DNA of 18,387 nucleotides. It comes from JAXDBM01 sp964460245. GTDB taxonomy: Bacteria > Desulfobacterota > Syntrophia > Syntrophales > Fen-1087. Where the stretch lies: assembly GCA_964460245.1 (NCBI GenBank), contig CAYWTL010000051.1:1-18387 (forward strand), in the 5' to 3' direction. Below the pieces are notes generated by a model. That model made no database searches. It saw only the letters and a program-made list of their open reading frames with translations, and was not told the origin of the DNA. Positions 6,712-13,660 of this stretch are shown here, piece after piece (the stretch's first letter is position 1; every line of letters starts with the position of its first letter). The position numbers were made by a program, and so were the translations under genes.

Positions 6712-7161
6712 TCAGCGCGTATGACCGAATCCGCCCGCCCCGCGGCCGGTCGCATCGAGTTGCCCGGACACGGCCCAGGTCGCACGGCACACCCGCTGGA
6801 TCACCATCTGGGCGATCCGGTCGCCCCGCCTGACCCGGAAGGGTTTTTTGCCGTGATTGATCAACAGAATTCTGATTTCACCCCGGTAGTCCGCATCGAT
6901 CGTGCCGGGCGCATTGACGAGCGTCACGCCGCTTCGCATGGCGATTCCGCTGCGGGGCCGTATCTGCGCCTCGTAGCCTTCCGGAAGGCCGATCGCGATT
7001 CCCGTGGGGATCATCCTCCGCTCTCCGGGAGGGATCTCCACTTCTTCATCGACCGCGGCATAGACATCCATCCCCGCTGCGCGCTCCGTCATGTACTGCG
7101 GGAGGGGCAAGTCCGCGTGCGCCGGAAGCCTGCGCACGCGGATGGTGATTTCCTCGATCAT
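6712..7161 (-). CDS. dut: Deoxyuridine 5'-triphosphate nucleotidohydrolase (dUTPase)
   Basis: dUTPase hydrolyses dUTP to dUMP and diphosphate, keeping uracil out of DNA and supplying dUMP for thymidylate synthesis. The 149-aa product has all five motifs of the homotrimeric family in order: AGMDVYA (motif 1), PRSGIAMRSG (2), NAPGTIDADYRGEI (3, with the Asp and Tyr that position the uracil and the catalytic water), RRGDRIAQMVI (4), and the C-terminal flexible arm RGAGGFGHTR (5). The ATG at 7161 has GAGGA about 10 nt upstream. It lies 42 nt downstream of the M16 protease gene, in the same probable transcript. Length is typical, with no defects seen. Confidence 0.97.
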   Translation of the reverse strand: MIEEITIRVRRLPAHADLPLPQYMTERAAGMDVYAAVDEEVEIPPGERRMIPTGIAIGLPEGYEAQIRPRSGIAMRSGVTLVNAPGTIDADYRGEIRILLINHGKKPFRVRRGDRIAQMVIQRVCRATWAVSGQLDATGRGAGGFGHTR

Positions 7162-7203
7162 GAAATCGATTGTCCTCGGAATCCCGTCGCGACAGCGACG
7201 GCT

Positions 7204-8466
7204 TCACCCGTTCAGGACCGACAGAGCCAGTTCCTGTTCCGATATCCGTCCGATCGCGGCGAGGCCGATGAGGCTCGGATTGAAGATCTCGCCGGCGAGC
7301 GTCCGGATCTCCTCCGCGGAAACCGCATCAATTCCGGCAATCACCTCTTCCGTCGGGATGTCCTCGCTGAAAAAAATTTCATTCTTGGCCAGCCGCGTCA
7401 TCCGGTTGTCGGTACTTTCCATGCTCAGCAGGAAATTCCCCTTGATGAGTTCCTGGGCGGAATGCAGCTCCCGGTCCGACAGGGGATCTCGGGCGAGCCG
7501 CATCAGTTCGTCCAGGATCACGCCCACAACTTCCCGGATGTGGGCCTCGCTCGTCCCCACGTAGATTCCCAGCATGCCGACGTCCGTGTAAGGGGTGAGG
7601 TAGGAATGAACGGCATAGGCCAGCCCCCGCCTTTCCCGGATTTCCTGAAAGAGCCGCGAACTCATGCTGCCCCCCAGGACGGCGTTCATCACAAAACTCG
7701 CATAGCGCCGGGGGCTCAGGGACGAGGGGGCGGGGCATCCCAGCACCATGTGCACCTGCTCCAGTTCCTTGTCCAGGACTGTGATCCCCCCCGACACATC
7801 CGGGCTGCTGATTCCGTTCGGGACGGCTTCCTTCGGCAGGGAGCCGAGGGACCGGCTGACCATTTCGACTAGGTTCTCGTGTTTCAGCCGGCCGGCGGCG
7901 GTCAGGACGAGGTTCTGTCCCCGGTATCGCGAGTTCAGAAAGGACAAGATCGCGTTCCTGTCGAACCGCTCGACCCGCTCCCGGGTTCCCAGAACATGAT
8001 AGCCGAGCGGGTGGTCCTTCCAGAATTTCTCCTCGAAGAAGTCGTGAATGTAGTCGTCGGGGGAATCATCCAGCATGTGGATTTCCTGAAGCACGACGGA
8101 CTTTTCCTTGCTGATTTCGTCTGGATCGAAAACGGAGTTCCGGAAGATGTCGGCCAGAAGATCGATGGCCATGTCCACGTGGTAATCGGGGATCTTGATG
8201 TAGAAGGAGGTCAACTCCTTGCCGGTAAAGGCATTCATTACCCCGCCGACGGAATCGATGGCCGCGGCGATGTCAAAGGCCGACCGGCTTCGGGTGCCCT
8301 TGAACAGCATGTGCTCGATGAAATGGGCCATGCCGTTGGTCTCCCGGTCTTCATGGCGGGACCCGCACTGCACCCAGATTCCGATGGAAACGGACCGGAC
8401 GTGGTCGATTTCTTCAGAAACGATTCGAATCCCGTTATCGAGGACCGTTTTTCGGTACTGAGGCAC
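7204..8466 (-). CDS. M16-family zinc metalloprotease (processing-peptidase-like)
   Basis: A 420-aa single-chain M16B-type peptidase related to mitochondrial processing peptidase beta and Bacillus YmxG. The inverted zinc motif HFIEH gives His48, Glu51 (catalytic base) and His52. The third zinc ligand is Glu128 in SVVLQEIHM, 76 residues after His52, the spacing expected for the family. NAFTGKELTSFY and the C-terminal PYTDVGMLGIYVGT with RLFQEIRERRGLAYAVHSY are also family segments. The start is GTG at 8466, with GGAAGGAAG about 8 nt upstream, inside the 3' end of pnp, so the two genes overlap by 32 nt. The pnp-M16-dut order is familiar from other bacteria. Its physiological substrate is unknown. 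Confidence 0.93.
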   Translation of the reverse strand: MPQYRKTVLDNGIRIVSEEIDHVRSVSIGIWVQCGSRHEDRETNGMAHFIEHMLFKGTRSRSAFDIAAAIDSVGGVMNAFTGKELTSFYIKIPDYHVDMAIDLLADIFRNSVFDPDEISKEKSVVLQEIHMLDDSPDDYIHDFFEEKFWKDHPLGYHVLGTRERVERFDRNAILSFLNSRYRGQNLVLTAAGRLKHENLVEMVSRSLGSLPKEAVPNGISSPDVSGGITVLDKELEQVHMVLGCPAPSSLSPRRYASFVMNAVLGGSMSSRLFQEIRERRGLAYAVHSYLTPYTDVGMLGIYVGTSEAHIREVVGVILDELMRLARDPLSDRELHSAQELIKGNFLLSMESTDNRMTRLAKNEIFFSEDIPTEEVIAGIDAVSAEEIRTLAGEIFNPSLIGLAAIGRISEQELALSVLNG

Positions 8467-10564
8467 CCAGCGCTTCCTTCCTGCTCAGACGGATTTTCCC
8501 CTGCTTGTCGATCTCCAGGACCTTCACGGTCACTTCATCCCCTTCCTGAAGAATGTCGGTCACCTTGTTGACCCTCTCCTTGGCCAGCTGGGAGATGTGC
8601 ACCAGCCCTTCCGTGCCGGGCAGGATCTCCACAAAGGCGCCGAAATCGACCACTTTCTTCACCGTGCCGACGTAGATTTTGCCGATCTCGGCGTCTTCCG
8701 TCAGCCACTTGACCATGGCCACGGCCCGTGCGGCCGCATCGGCGTCGCTGGAGGCGATCGTCACGGTGCCGTCGTCCTCGACGTCGATGGTGACGCCGGT
8801 TTCGCTCACGATCTGGCGGATGTTCTTGCCGCCCGATCCGATGACATCGCGCACCTTTTCCGGCCTGACTTTCACCGTGGTGATTCGCGGGGCGTAAATG
8901 GAAATGTCCGCCCTCGGCGCGGCGAGGGTCTCTTCGAGTTTTCCGATGATGAAGAGCCTGCCCTCCCGGGCCTGTGCAAGGGCTTTTCTGAGAATGCTTT
9001 CCGTCAGGCCGTCAATCTTGATGTCCATCTGCATGGCCGTGACGCCCTGGCGGGTGCCGCAGACCTTGAAATCCATGTCCCCGGCGTGGTCCTCATCGCC
9101 CAGAATATCCGAGAGGACCACGACATCGCCGTCCTCCTTCAACAGGCCCATGGCGATGCCCGCCACCGTCGTCTTCACCGGGACGCCGGCATCCATAAGT
9201 GCGAGGCTGCCGCCGCAAACCGAGGCCATGGAGGAAGACCCGTTGGACGAAAGGATTTCGGAGACGATGCGAATGGTGTAGGGGAAGACCTCTGCGGACG
9301 GCAGAACGGGTGACAGCGCCTTGCGGGCGAGGTTCCCGTGACCGATCTCCCGGCGTCCCGGACTGCGCAACGGCTTGGCTTCACCCACGCAGTAGGGCGG
9401 GAAGTTGTAGTGGAGGAGAAAGGATCGCCTTTCTTCGCCGCTGACAAAATCCATCCGCTGTTCATCCGATGAGGTTCCCAGTGTCACGCTGGCCAGGGCC
9501 TGTGTTTCACCCCGGTTGAAGAGCGCCGACCCGTGCACGCGCGGCAGGATGCCCGCTTCCGAGCTGATCGGGCGGATCTCTGCGGCCGAGCGGCCGTCGA
9601 TTCGCTTTCTCTCCCTGAGAATCATGTTCCGGACGACGCGCCGCTCGAGGCTTTCCAGAACGGCGGCAACCGTTCCCTTCAGGGAAGGGTCCTCCGCGGT
9701 CTGTGAGGCGATGACGTCCTGACGGAGCTGGTCCAGACGGCGGTAACGTTCCTGCTTGCGGGGAAGGCGGTAGGCTTCCTGGATAGCCGGAAAGGCCGTG
9801 TCCGTGATCCTGGCCGCCAGTCCCTCGTCAAGGGCGGCCGGAGCAAATGCCCTTTTTCCCCGTCCGATGGCTTCGCGCATGCGGTCCTGCAGATCGATGA
9901 CGGGCCGGAGATTTTCCAGACCGAAAAGAATCGCGTCGACCAGGGCATCTTCGTCCACCTCGTCGGCCTCTCCCTCCAGCATCACGAGGTTGACGTCGTA
10001 TCCGCCGGCGGGTGAAGGCACTTTTCTCCCCACCAGAAAAAGGTTGAAATCGCTCTGCCTCATCGCGTCCTGGGATGGGTTGCAGACCAGCTTTCCGTCC
10101 AGGCGTCCGACGCGCACGCCGGCGATCGGTCCCTTGAAGGGGATGTCGGAGATCTCCAGTGCGGCGGATGCCGCCAGCATGGCCGCCACGCCGCTGTCGT
10201 TTTCATTGTCCACGGACAACAGTGTTGCGATGAGCTGCGTTTCAAAGTTGTAGCCCTTGGGAAAGAGGGGACGGATCGAACGATCGATGATCCGGGAAGT
10301 CAACACCTCCCGTTCGTTGAGGCGCCCCTCCCGCTTGAAGAAGCCCCCCGGGAACTTGCCGGCCGCATAAGTCATTTCCTGGTAGTCCACCGTCAGGGGC
10401 ATGAAATCGATTCCTTCCCTGCCGCTTTTCAGGGAAACCGCCGTCACCAGGGCAACGGTGTCCCCGTAAGTGGCGAGGATCGCGCCGTCTGCCTGGGCGG
10501 CGACATAGTTCGCTTTCAGAGAGATGGTTCTCCCCGCAAATTCCGCACTGAATAAGTCCTTCAT
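8435..10564 (-). CDS. pnp: Polyribonucleotide nucleotidyltransferase (PNPase)
   Basis: PNPase degrades RNA from the 3' end using phosphate and can also add tails; it acts in mRNA turnover and quality control. The 709-aa product has a first RNase PH domain (with LNEREVLTSRIIDRSIRPLF), a helical linker, and the catalytic second RNase PH domain. The latter carries EDHAGDMDFKVCGTRQGVTA and MQMDIKIDGL, whose aspartates at about residues 494-508 correspond to the known metal and catalytic sites. A KH domain (GSGGKNIR, about residue 573) and an S1 domain (about 625-697) follow. The S1 ends only about a dozen residues before the C terminus. The ATG at 10564 has AAGGA about 9 nt upstream. The rpsO-pnp order is conserved widely. 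The 3' end overlaps the M16 gene. Confidence 0.98.
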   Translation of the reverse strand: MKDLFSAEFAGRTISLKANYVAAQADGAILATYGDTVALVTAVSLKSGREGIDFMPLTVDYQEMTYAAGKFPGGFFKREGRLNEREVLTSRIIDRSIRPLFPKGYNFETQLIATLLSVDNENDSGVAAMLAASAALEISDIPFKGPIAGVRVGRLDGKLVCNPSQDAMRQSDFNLFLVGRKVPSPAGGYDVNLVMLEGEADEVDEDALVDAILFGLENLRPVIDLQDRMREAIGRGKRAFAPAALDEGLAARITDTAFPAIQEAYRLPRKQERYRRLDQLRQDVIASQTAEDPSLKGTVAAVLESLERRVVRNMILRERKRIDGRSAAEIRPISSEAGILPRVHGSALFNRGETQALASVTLGTSSDEQRMDFVSGEERRSFLLHYNFPPYCVGEAKPLRSPGRREIGHGNLARKALSPVLPSAEVFPYTIRIVSEILSSNGSSSMASVCGGSLALMDAGVPVKTTVAGIAMGLLKEDGDVVVLSDILGDEDHAGDMDFKVCGTRQGVTAMQMDIKIDGLTESILRKALAQAREGRLFIIGKLEETLAAPRADISIYAPRITTVKVRPEKVRDVIGSGGKNIRQIVSETGVTIDVEDDGTVTIASSDADAAARAVAMVKWLTEDAEIGKIYVGTVKKVVDFGAFVEILPGTEGLVHISQLAKERVNKVTDILQEGDEVTVKVLEIDKQGKIRLSRKEALGASVPKNGPR

Positions 10565-10598
10565 TTTGTTTTTCCTTCCAGAATGTTTCGTGACGAAG

Positions 10599-10697
10599 GG
10601 CTAAAGGCGCATGGCTGAAGACAAATTCGCAAAACAACGCCTTCCAGCCGCGGGTCGAATCGGTTTACCCTTTGCCTTCAGCCATTAGCCGTTAGCC
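10599..10697 (-). promoter_or_regulatory. Long imperfect stem-loop in the rpsO-pnp intergenic region
   Basis: Two 22-nt arms (10599-10620 and 10676-10697) pair at 19 of 22 positions: outer GGCTAA with TTAGCC, a partly paired 6-nt segment, then a perfect 10-bp stem ATGGCTGAAG with CTTCAGCCAT. Inside the 55-nt loop, GCAAA (10629-10633) can further pair with TTTGC (10671-10675). The structure starts 12 nt after the rpsO stop and ends 34 nt before the pnp ATG, with no T tract, so it is not an intrinsic terminator. In E. coli a long stem in this same place is cut by RNase III and lets PNPase repress its own synthesis. A similar role here is inferred from position and shape only. Confidence 0.6.
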
Positions 10698-10708
10698 GCT
10701 CGTCCGGG

Positions 10709-10975
10709 TTATTTTCTGAGTCCGAGACGTTGAATCACGTTTCGGTAACGCTCGATATCCTTCTTTTTCAGATAATCGAGAAGCCGCCGCCGCTGCCCGA
10801 CGAGTTTCAGGAGACCCCTGCGGGAGTGGTGATCCTTCTTGTGCTCTTTGAAGTGGTCCGTAAGATAAGATATTCGGGCGCTGAGGAGCGCGATCTGGAC
10901 CTCCGGCGATCCCGTGTCCCCGTCGTGCAACTGGAAATTGCTGATGATCCCTTTTCGTTTTTCGACATCCAACAC
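10709..10975 (-). CDS. rpsO: 30S ribosomal protein S15
   Basis: S15 is a primary binder of 16S rRNA in the 30S central domain. The 88-aa product is the usual length and shows the core signature: HDGDTGSPEVQIALLSARI, HFKEHKKDHHSRRGLL, GQRRRLLDYLKKKD and the ending QRLGLRK. The reading frame begins with GTG at 10975, with GGGAGG about 10 nt upstream; the next codon is TTG, which is an alternative start. No ATG start is available. It lies 73 nt after truB and 144 nt before pnp, the classic order. Confidence 0.98.
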   Translation of the reverse strand: MLDVEKRKGIISNFQLHDGDTGSPEVQIALLSARISYLTDHFKEHKKDHHSRRGLLKLVGQRRRLLDYLKKKDIERYRNVIQRLGLRK

Positions 10976-11048
10976 TGCGGTTTTTCCTCCCTTCGGTGAA
11001 TCTTCCTTTTTTTGTGAATGCTTCCTCGGCGCTCCCGTGGTTCGAGAA

Positions 11049-11987
11049 TCAGTTACGGCCAGTGAATACCCTCAGGATTTCGAACATCTGCTGCCTTCCG
11101 TCCAGCGATTGCAGCGAAGCGGAAGAGCGCAACGCCTTGACAATGGCCACCAGACCACTGCCTTCATTTAGAATCTTTACCATATCTTCCCTTGCAAGTA
11201 AAGGAATATCATATGGTTTCATCATTCCCACCGTCGGCTGACTGCCGGCTTGGATTTTTTTTGCCAGCGGCTCGTCGACTCGAATGGCAGGCATCTCCGG
11301 CAGGGTGTCGGCCATGCGGATCATACGCGCTTTCAGAAGGTCCGGCTTCCTCTCCGGGTCCGTCCCGTCCAGTGACAGAGCGGCTTCTTCGCAGAAAGAT
11401 CCGCTTCTTGTCCTGCGGAGCGCGGACAGGCAGGCGCCGGGCCCCAGCCGGTCGCCGATGTCCGCGCAAAGGGACCGGATGTAGGTTCCCTTGGAGCAGG
11501 AGACGGTGAATGTCACGTAGGGGATCGCCATCTCCTGAATGGCCATTGCAAATATTTCGACTTTCCGACGATTCGCCGCAACGGCGATTCCTTTTCGGGC
11601 CCAATGGTAAAGGGGTTTCCCGCGAAACTTGACCGCGGAGTATTGCGGGGGCGTCTGCTCAATGGCGCCGACGAATTCCCCGAGGACCCTTTCGACCTCT
11701 TCCGGCGTTACCCGCGGATCACGCCGCTCGACGATTCGACCGTCCCGGTCCAGCGTGTCCGTTTGGATTCCCAGAACCAGCGTCGCCCGGTAGTCCTTGC
11801 TGTGGTTCCCCAGGAAGGGGACCATCTTGGTGGCCTCGTTGATGCAGATGGGCAAGACTCCCGTGGCGAGCGGATCCAAAGTCCCGGTATGGCCGACCCG
11901 CTTAATGCCCAGAAGCATCCGGACCTCCGCGACGATGTCGTGAGACGTTTTGCCGGATGGTTTGTCGATGATGACGACTCCGTTCAT
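11049..11987 (-). CDS. truB: tRNA pseudouridine(55) synthase TruB
   Basis: TruB converts U55 in the T loop of nearly all tRNAs to pseudouridine and also acts as a tRNA-folding chaperone. The 312-aa product begins MNGVVIIDKPSGKTSHD. It carries the catalytic motif VGHTGTLDPLATGVLP with the nucleophile Asp38, followed by KDYRATLVLGIQTDTLD, QTPPQYSAVKFRGKPLY and SCSKGTYIRSLCADIG. These make up the TruB family core. A C-terminal PUA-like RNA-binding part with SLDGRQQMFEILRVF completes it. It starts 3 nt after the nrnA stop, so the two are likely translationally coupled, and lies 73 nt before rpsO. Confidence 0.98.
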   Translation of the reverse strand: MNGVVIIDKPSGKTSHDIVAEVRMLLGIKRVGHTGTLDPLATGVLPICINEATKMVPFLGNHSKDYRATLVLGIQTDTLDRDGRIVERRDPRVTPEEVERVLGEFVGAIEQTPPQYSAVKFRGKPLYHWARKGIAVAANRRKVEIFAMAIQEMAIPYVTFTVSCSKGTYIRSLCADIGDRLGPGACLSALRRTRSGSFCEEAALSLDGTDPERKPDLLKARMIRMADTLPEMPAIRVDEPLAKKIQAGSQPTVGMMKPYDIPLLAREDMVKILNEGSGLVAIVKALRSSASLQSLDGRQQMFEILRVFTGRN

Positions 11988-11990
11988 GGA

Positions 11991-12944
11991 TCAGCGTACA
12001 GCCCCGATCTCCGCGAGGACGAGCCGCCGGACGGCCGCAATGTCGCCCTTTACGCGGCAGGCCGCGGCGTTGAGATGTCCGCCTCCCCCGAAAACCCTGG
12101 CGATTCGCTCCACGTTGAAGTTTCCCTTCGAGCGCATGCTGACCTTGAAGATTCCATTCGGCAGTTCGCTGAACAAAATGGAAACCTCCACGCCCTGAAC
12201 CGCTCGCGGCATGTCCACGAAGCCGTCCGTGTGTTCCGGAAGCGCGCCGGTTTTTTCGAGGCTTTCCCGGGATACGACCATCGATCCGACCCGGCCGTCG
12301 CAGTCGAAGGACAGGGTCTCGAGTACTCGGGACAGCAGCCGGATCTTGACAACGGGGTTGTTTTCGTAGACGTTCTCCGAGATCCATTGGGGGTTTGCCC
12401 CGCTTTCCAGGAGCCTGCCTGACGCCGCAAGACTCTCCGGTGTGGTGTTCCCGTAGCGGAATCCGCCCGTGTCCGTGAGAATGGCGGCGTAAAGATTGGT
12501 GGCGATCCCCTGCGTGAGCGGCATATCGGCAGCTGCCATGATCCGGAAAATCAGCTCCCCGGTAGAACTGGCCCGGGGATCGATGAGCGAGACCTCGCAG
12601 AAGCCGCCGTTCGAAACATGGTGGTCGATGTTGACCATTGTTTTGCTCTGTCGGATCCTCCCGGCCTCCACGCCCACCCGCTCCAGCTCACTGCAGTCCA
12701 GAACGAAGGCGGCGTCAAAATCCCCCATATCGGGCAACCGGTTCAGGATCGCCCCGGAGCCGGGCAGGAACCGATAGTGGCTGGGGGTTGGGTCCTGGTT
12801 GTAGACGACGGCCTTCTTCCCCAGGCTGACCAGCATCTCGCAAAGGGCCAGTTCTGAGCCCAACGCATCTCCATCCAGCCGCTCGTGGGAGGTGATGAGG
12901 AAGCTCCCGCTGTCACTGATGATGTCATGAATCCTTTTGATCAT
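11991..12944 (-). CDS. nrnA: Bifunctional oligoribonuclease / pAp phosphatase NrnA (DHH-DHHA1 family)
   Basis: NrnA degrades 2-5-nt RNA fragments to mononucleotides and dephosphorylates 3'-phosphoadenosine 5'-phosphate, a by-product of sulfate assimilation. The 317-aa product has the DHH phosphoesterase motifs: TSHERLDGDALGSELAL (His20, Asp24, Asp26), VLDCSELERVG (Asp83), and NIDHHVSN (Asp107, His108, His109). The C-terminal DHHA1 domain ends with the substrate-binding GGGGHLNAAACRV. Its ATG at 12944 lies inside the end of rbfA (20-nt overlap). The operon position is functionally apt, since PNPase encoded downstream releases the short oligonucleotides that NrnA clears. Confidence 0.95.
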   Translation of the reverse strand: MIKRIHDIISDSGSFLITSHERLDGDALGSELALCEMLVSLGKKAVVYNQDPTPSHYRFLPGSGAILNRLPDMGDFDAAFVLDCSELERVGVEAGRIRQSKTMVNIDHHVSNGGFCEVSLIDPRASSTGELIFRIMAAADMPLTQGIATNLYAAILTDTGGFRYGNTTPESLAASGRLLESGANPQWISENVYENNPVVKIRLLSRVLETLSFDCDGRVGSMVVSRESLEKTGALPEHTDGFVDMPRAVQGVEVSILFSELPNGIFKVSMRSKGNFNVERIARVFGGGGHLNAAACRVKGDIAAVRRLVLAEIGAVR

Positions 12945-13299
12945 GGTCTTCCGTTTCCTCCCGGAGCTGAGACAGCAGCCGGTCGATACGGCTTCCGTAG
13001 GCGAAGGACGGATCCACCTTGAAGATGAGATCCGGGACGAAGCGCAGCTGCAGCCGTTTTCCCAGTTCCCGCCTCAGAAACCCTGTCGCCTTTTCCAGGC
13101 CTGCCCGGATTTCGGGGTCGACGGCGTCTTTTCCCATTTCCACAAAGTAGACCTTCGCGAGGCGAAGATCATCGGTGACCTTTACGCCGGTAATCGTGAT
13201 CGTTCCGATCCGCGGGTCGCGGATCTGCCTCAACAGAATGTCGGAAAGTTCCGCTTTGATGAGATCGGCAACCCGGTCAGCCCTTTTGAAAGTCGTCAT
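12925..13299 (-). CDS. rbfA: 30S ribosome-binding factor RbfA
   Basis: RbfA is a KH-fold assembly factor that binds immature 30S subunits and aids processing of the 16S rRNA 5' end; it is important in the cold. The 124-aa product begins MTTFKRADRVADLIKAELSD, typical of RbfA. It continues with DPRIGTITITGVKVTDDLRLAKVYF and the C-terminal LRFVPDLIFKVDPSFAYGSRIDRLL. The reading frame is open to 13335, but ATG 13299 is preferred because the homologous N terminus starts there and GGAAG lies about 12 nt upstream. It overlaps the end of the DUF503 gene by 23 nt and the start of nrnA by 20 nt. Confidence 0.95.
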   Translation of the reverse strand: MTTFKRADRVADLIKAELSDILLRQIRDPRIGTITITGVKVTDDLRLAKVYFVEMGKDAVDPEIRAGLEKATGFLRRELGKRLQLRFVPDLIFKVDPSFAYGSRIDRLLSQLREETEDHDQKDS

Positions 13300-13624
13300 A
13301 TTTGTCCGCTTCCGTTCTGTCGATGCCCGTCGCATCGGAAAAAACGGTGATTTCGAATCTGGAGTCGACCACCTCGGCCGGTTTAAGCCGGTCGATAAAG
13401 TTCACGATATGGTCGATTTTGGCGTTGATGAATCGCCGGTCGTTGCCGACCACGGCGACTCCGATTTTTGCCCGACGCCAATGGTCGTTGTCTCCGACCT
13501 CGGCAATCGAGACGTTGAACTCATTCTGCGTCCTTTTGATAAGCCTTTTCAGGACAGCTCTTTTTTCCTTGAGGGAACCGCTTTCGGGAATCCACAACAC
13601 GATCACGCCTGATCCGACAACCAT
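13277..13624 (-). CDS. DUF503 (YlxP-like) family protein
   Basis: A 115-aa protein of the DUF503 family, known from the Bacillus ylxP gene, which lies between infB and rbfA just as here. Recognisable segments are MVVGSGVIVLWIPESGSLKEKR, FNVSIAEVGDNDHWRRAKIG and VVGNDRRFINAKIDHIVNFI. The fold predicted for the family is a small alpha/beta sandwich and no membrane segment is present. The biochemical role is unproven; a part in ribosome biogenesis is suggested by its constant place among infB, rbfA and truB. The ATG at 13624 has AGGAGG 7 nt upstream, one of the best ribosome-binding sites in the window. The stop lies inside rbfA. Confidence 0.88.
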   Translation of the reverse strand: MVVGSGVIVLWIPESGSLKEKRAVLKRLIKRTQNEFNVSIAEVGDNDHWRRAKIGVAVVGNDRRFINAKIDHIVNFIDRLKPAEVVDSRFEITVFSDATGIDRTEADKYDDFQKG

Positions 13625-13660
13625 CCCCCGGCCTCCTGTCCGGTTCCGAAAAGCGGCGGG

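Noticed and set aside
6678..6785. N-terminal extension of the HcyBio frame into dut (36 extra residues)
   Set aside because: The extra residues are Arg/Pro-rich, lie in a different frame within dut, and are unlike the family N terminus. The ATG at 6677 gives a normal start.
10976..11048. Possible promoter for rpsO in the truB-rpsO gap
   Set aside because: No pair of -35 and -10 elements with 16-18-nt spacing is visible. The gap is A/G-rich and best explained by the rpsO ribosome-binding site.
13300..13335. Longer RbfA start (12 extra residues from 13335)
   Set aside because: The family N terminus begins at MTTFKRADRV. The extension (MRRASTERKRTN) lies inside the DUF503 gene and has no better ribosome-binding site.
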